Source: Rhizobium sp. Root708
Lineage (GTDB): Bacteria > Pseudomonadota > Alphaproteobacteria > Rhizobiales > Rhizobiaceae
Assembly: GCF_001429725.1 (NCBI RefSeq)
Contig: NZ_LMHV01000044.1
Span: 271,096 to 335,095 of the forward strand
DNA: 64,000 nt
Direction of reading: 5' to 3'
Shown here in pieces: positions 62,469 through 64,000 of the stretch. Within the stretch, counting starts at the first letter, position 1. Each line of letters starts with the position of its first letter. Below the pieces are notes generated by a model. The model searched no databases and was not told where the DNA came from. It was given only the letters and a program-made list of their open reading frames with translations. A program made the position numbers and the translations under genes.

Positions 62469-62639
62469 TCAGTAAGGAGGTTTCCGATCGAAAGTCTCGT
62501 TCTGCAGGGCGACGGCCGCCGCAAGCTCCGCCTGTACGACATCCAGCTCTGTCCGGATCTGGCGGCGCTCGCCGACGTCGCACGCGTTACGAAGCTCGGC
62601 TCGCAGTTCCTCGATTTGGACTTCAATGTCGTAGGTCAT
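62469..62639 (-). CDS. 56-residue coiled-coil plasmid protein
   Basis: A short helical protein: MTYDIEVQIEELRAELRNAC, then DVGERRQIRTELDVVQAEL and a tail ending PPY. AAGGAGATCAGACG precedes the ATG. It is like small proteins found near DUF736 genes on rhizobial plasmids. The larger frame on the opposite strand is its shadow. Function unknown. Confidence 0.6.
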   Translation of the reverse strand: MTYDIEVQIEELRAELRNACDVGERRQIRTELDVVQAELAAAVALQNETFDRKPPY

Positions 62640-62869
62640 CGTCTGATCTCCTTGAGTGTGAAAGACGATGTCAGCGGCCGGGAGGGGATGGCGGGGTCAG
62701 GGATCGCGCAAGCGACCGGCAGGGCCGGGGAGTGGGGGAGCCGATTTTCGGAGGGCGCCGCAGGTGGCTGGAGAAAATTGGGGGAACCGCTCATCCTTGA
62801 GGCCGGCATGCGCGAGCGGCAAACTCCCGGTTTCTGAGCAGCTATTCCTCCCTCTCGTGTGCCACCAAG

Positions 62870-62904
62870 AAAGCCGGACCAGGCTCGAAGCCTGATCCGG
62901 CTTT
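62870..62904. terminator. bidirectional terminator hairpin
   Basis: A long stem, AAAGCCGGA-C-CAGGCT pairing with AGCCTG-A-TCCGGCTTT (one mismatch, loop CGA), flanked by A- and T-rich ends. It lies 50 bases after the DUF736 gene on the minus strand. Confidence 0.75.
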
Positions 62905-62924
62905 AAATCTTCGGAGAGCTTATG

Positions 62925-62946
62925 GCCCCGCCCTTTCGGGCGGGGC
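62925..62946 (-). terminator. second hairpin after the DUF736 gene
   Basis: A perfect 9-bp stem (GCCCCGCCC / GGGCGGGGC, loop TTTC) 8 bases after the stop codon. No T-run, so it may act in RNA stability rather than termination. Confidence 0.5.
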
Positions 62947-62954
62947 TTGGCTCC

Positions 62955-63269
62955 TCAGTCCCGGTTCGGGCGCGACCAGATCAGCTGGAGTTCCGTTTCG
63001 CCTTCGACTTCCGTCAGCGTTGCGTAGATGGAAGCCGGGAAGCTCGGGTCATCGAGCTTGACCGAGAGATAATCGCGGCCCGTCTGCTCCGAGTGCTTCT
63101 GCCAGGCGGCGCCGACCTCAACGGCTCCCGCTGCGTAGATCCGGAAGTGTGGGCCCTTTTCGGAGGGGTTTTCGACGCGGACGATGCGAGCCTTGGCGTT
63201 AAGATTGAGTGTCTTGACGGTGCCGGTGAAGCCGTTCTCGGTGGAGGTGAAGGTGCCGATGGTAGCCAT
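62955..63269 (-). CDS. DUF736-family protein
   Basis: A 104-residue protein. MATIGTFTSTENGFTGTVKT, then ARIVRVENPSEKGPHFRIYA and GRDYLSVKLDDPSFPASIYA are diagnostic of DUF736, a single-domain OB-like protein common on rhizobial and Sphingomonas plasmids near transfer genes. AAAGGAATACGACA precedes the ATG. Function unknown. Confidence 0.9.
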   Translation of the reverse strand: MATIGTFTSTENGFTGTVKTLNLNAKARIVRVENPSEKGPHFRIYAAGAVEVGAAWQKHSEQTGRDYLSVKLDDPSFPASIYATLTEVEGETELQLIWSRPNRD

Positions 63270-63800
63270 TGTCGTATTCCTTTCGCTGTTTCGGGCCGCT
63301 CCATTGCGGCCTCGATGGCAGTCGCAAAGGCCGGGGACGATCGGACCGCACCCCCCGGGGTCCCCATTGCGCCTGCGCAATGGGGTGGGCCTTAGGGCCG
63401 GAACATCGTGAAGGGCGGCGCGGAGAGGCTTTCTTGTTTCGCGAGGAATGACGGCGACCTGGGGTCCCCGCTCGACTTACCGAGTGGGGTGGGTTCCGGC
63501 AGGGGATGAAAGTTTTGAAGCGCCGTTGCGGGAATACGAGCGAGGCGTAGCCGCTCTCCGGCCAGACATGCCTCATCGAGCCCGCGGATGGAGCCCTGTC
63601 GGCAAGGGAAATGGATATGGCAATGGCGGTCCGAACCGGGAAACATAGTGAACGGCCACAGCTGGTCAGCAATATGAAATGGCTACGGCAAAGACATGCA
63701 CCTTGCCTCGCAGAACATCCGACCAAGGTCCGCTTGCGAGAGAAACTCGCCGCGAGAGAGTTGCCCCGTGAGCCGTTGCCTTGAGGATTATATGGCAAAG
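63270..63800. other. intergenic, no supported gene
   Basis: Overlapping frames exist on both strands but all look like shadows: no ribosome binding sites and atypical composition. It separates DUF736 from the insertion element. Confidence 0.4.
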
Positions 63801-63830
63801 TGAATAGCCCCTAGATGAATAGCCCCTAGA
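63801..63830. repeat. tandem 15-bp duplication at an IS end
   Basis: TGAATAGCCCCTAGA occurs twice in direct tandem. The second copy runs into the rest of the insertion-element end (TTTGTAGACG). This may be a duplicated terminal inverted repeat or the trace of a nested or abutting element. Confidence 0.7.
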
Positions 63831-63873
63831 TTTGTAGACGCCTTCTCCCCTAAACTTGAGGCAGGAGGCCTAT

Positions 63874-64000
63874 ATGGGCAAAGGCAATTTCACAGAAGAG
63901 TTCAAACGTGACGCGGTGCGTCAGATCACTGAGCGGGGCTATCCGGTAGCGGAGGTCTCGCAGCGGCTGGGGGTCAGCCCGCATTCGCTCTACGAGTGGA
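63874..64000 (+). CDS. IS3-family transposase OrfA, partial
   Basis: The first 42 codons: MGKGNFTEEFKRDAVRQITE, then PVAEVSQRLGVSPHSLYEW, the IS3-type helix-turn-helix. GCAGGAGGCCTAT precedes the ATG. Continues beyond the right edge. Confidence 0.9.
   Translation, partial: MGKGNFTEEFKRDAVRQITERGYPVAEVSQRLGVSPHSLYEW

Larger units (their letters stand above)
63801..64000 (+). mobile_element. left end of an IS3-family element, running off the window
   Basis: The terminal repeat-like TGAATAGCCCC, a short leader and an IS3-type orfA start are visible. The right end lies beyond the window. Confidence 0.7.

Noticed and set aside
62280..62837. 185-codon plus-strand frame
   Set aside because: It lies opposite a well-formed 56-residue minus-strand gene with a strong ribosome binding site; its own sequence has no start signal and low-complexity Gly/Arg composition at the end.
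1..64000. CRISPR arrays, rRNA and tRNA genes
   Set aside because: No regularly spaced repeats and no recognisable rRNA or tRNA sequence were seen by eye; a covariance-model search was not possible.

Overview
The window reads as part of a large plasmid (or chromid/ICE) of a rhizobial alphaproteobacterium (Rhizobium/Agrobacterium/Sinorhizobium group). The evidence is a quorum-sensing-type conjugation region in the order traM-traR-traH-traB-traF-traA-oriT-traC-traD-traG, a Rhizobium-type phospholipid N-methyltransferase, and many small rhizobial stress proteins. No rRNA, tRNA, CRISPR array, replication genes or trb mating-pore genes are visible.

Region 1 (1-31 kb) is an accessory stress island. 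It holds three Crp/Fnr-type regulators (one fused to a receiver domain), a stand-alone receiver, a CHASE-like/GGDEF/EAL protein, a PAS-PAS hybrid histidine kinase, an EcfG/RpoE2-like ECF sigma factor, a YciE/YciF ferritin-like protein, a cold-shock protein, PRC-barrel, BON-like, DUF6894 and DUF4174 proteins, flavodoxin-fold reductases, a cupin, an L,D-transpeptidase and PmtA. About ten genes are preceded by GGAAC-N16/17-(N)GTT elements, the signature of the alphaproteobacterial general stress response, so much of the island looks like one EcfG regulon. Several genes are broken: cheB/cheR, a CPA1 antiporter, a cysteine hydrolase and a small conserved gene. Some of the breaks lie at homopolymers.

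Region 2 (31.4-36.1 kb) is a YhaO/YhaN (SbcD/SbcC-like) nuclease-ATPase pair with TTG starts. Region 3 (36.6-47.7 kb) is a glycan or glycolipid cluster of visibly different composition: three glycosyltransferases, a flippase, a GMC oxidoreductase, a second FAD oxidoreductase, a sugar epimerase/dehydratase and a 2OG-oxygenase-like protein. It ends at a strong terminator. No Wzy polymerase was recognised.

Region 4 (48.6-51.1 kb) is an IS66-family element whose tnpC carries an amber codon and a frameshift. It sits just upstream of traM. Region 5 (51.2-61.3 kb) is the conjugation region. The traA and traC operons diverge around a recognisable oriT and a perfect 18-bp tra-box-like palindrome. TraR keeps W57 and W85 but has Ser at 61 and Asn at 70, two ligand-pocket positions. 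Region 6 (61.3-64 kb) has a WGR protein, a broken secreted nuclease, small plasmid-associated genes including a DUF736 protein, and the start of an IS3-family element running off the right edge.

Starts were chosen by ribosome binding site and family length. Names come from motif recognition by eye; no database search was run.
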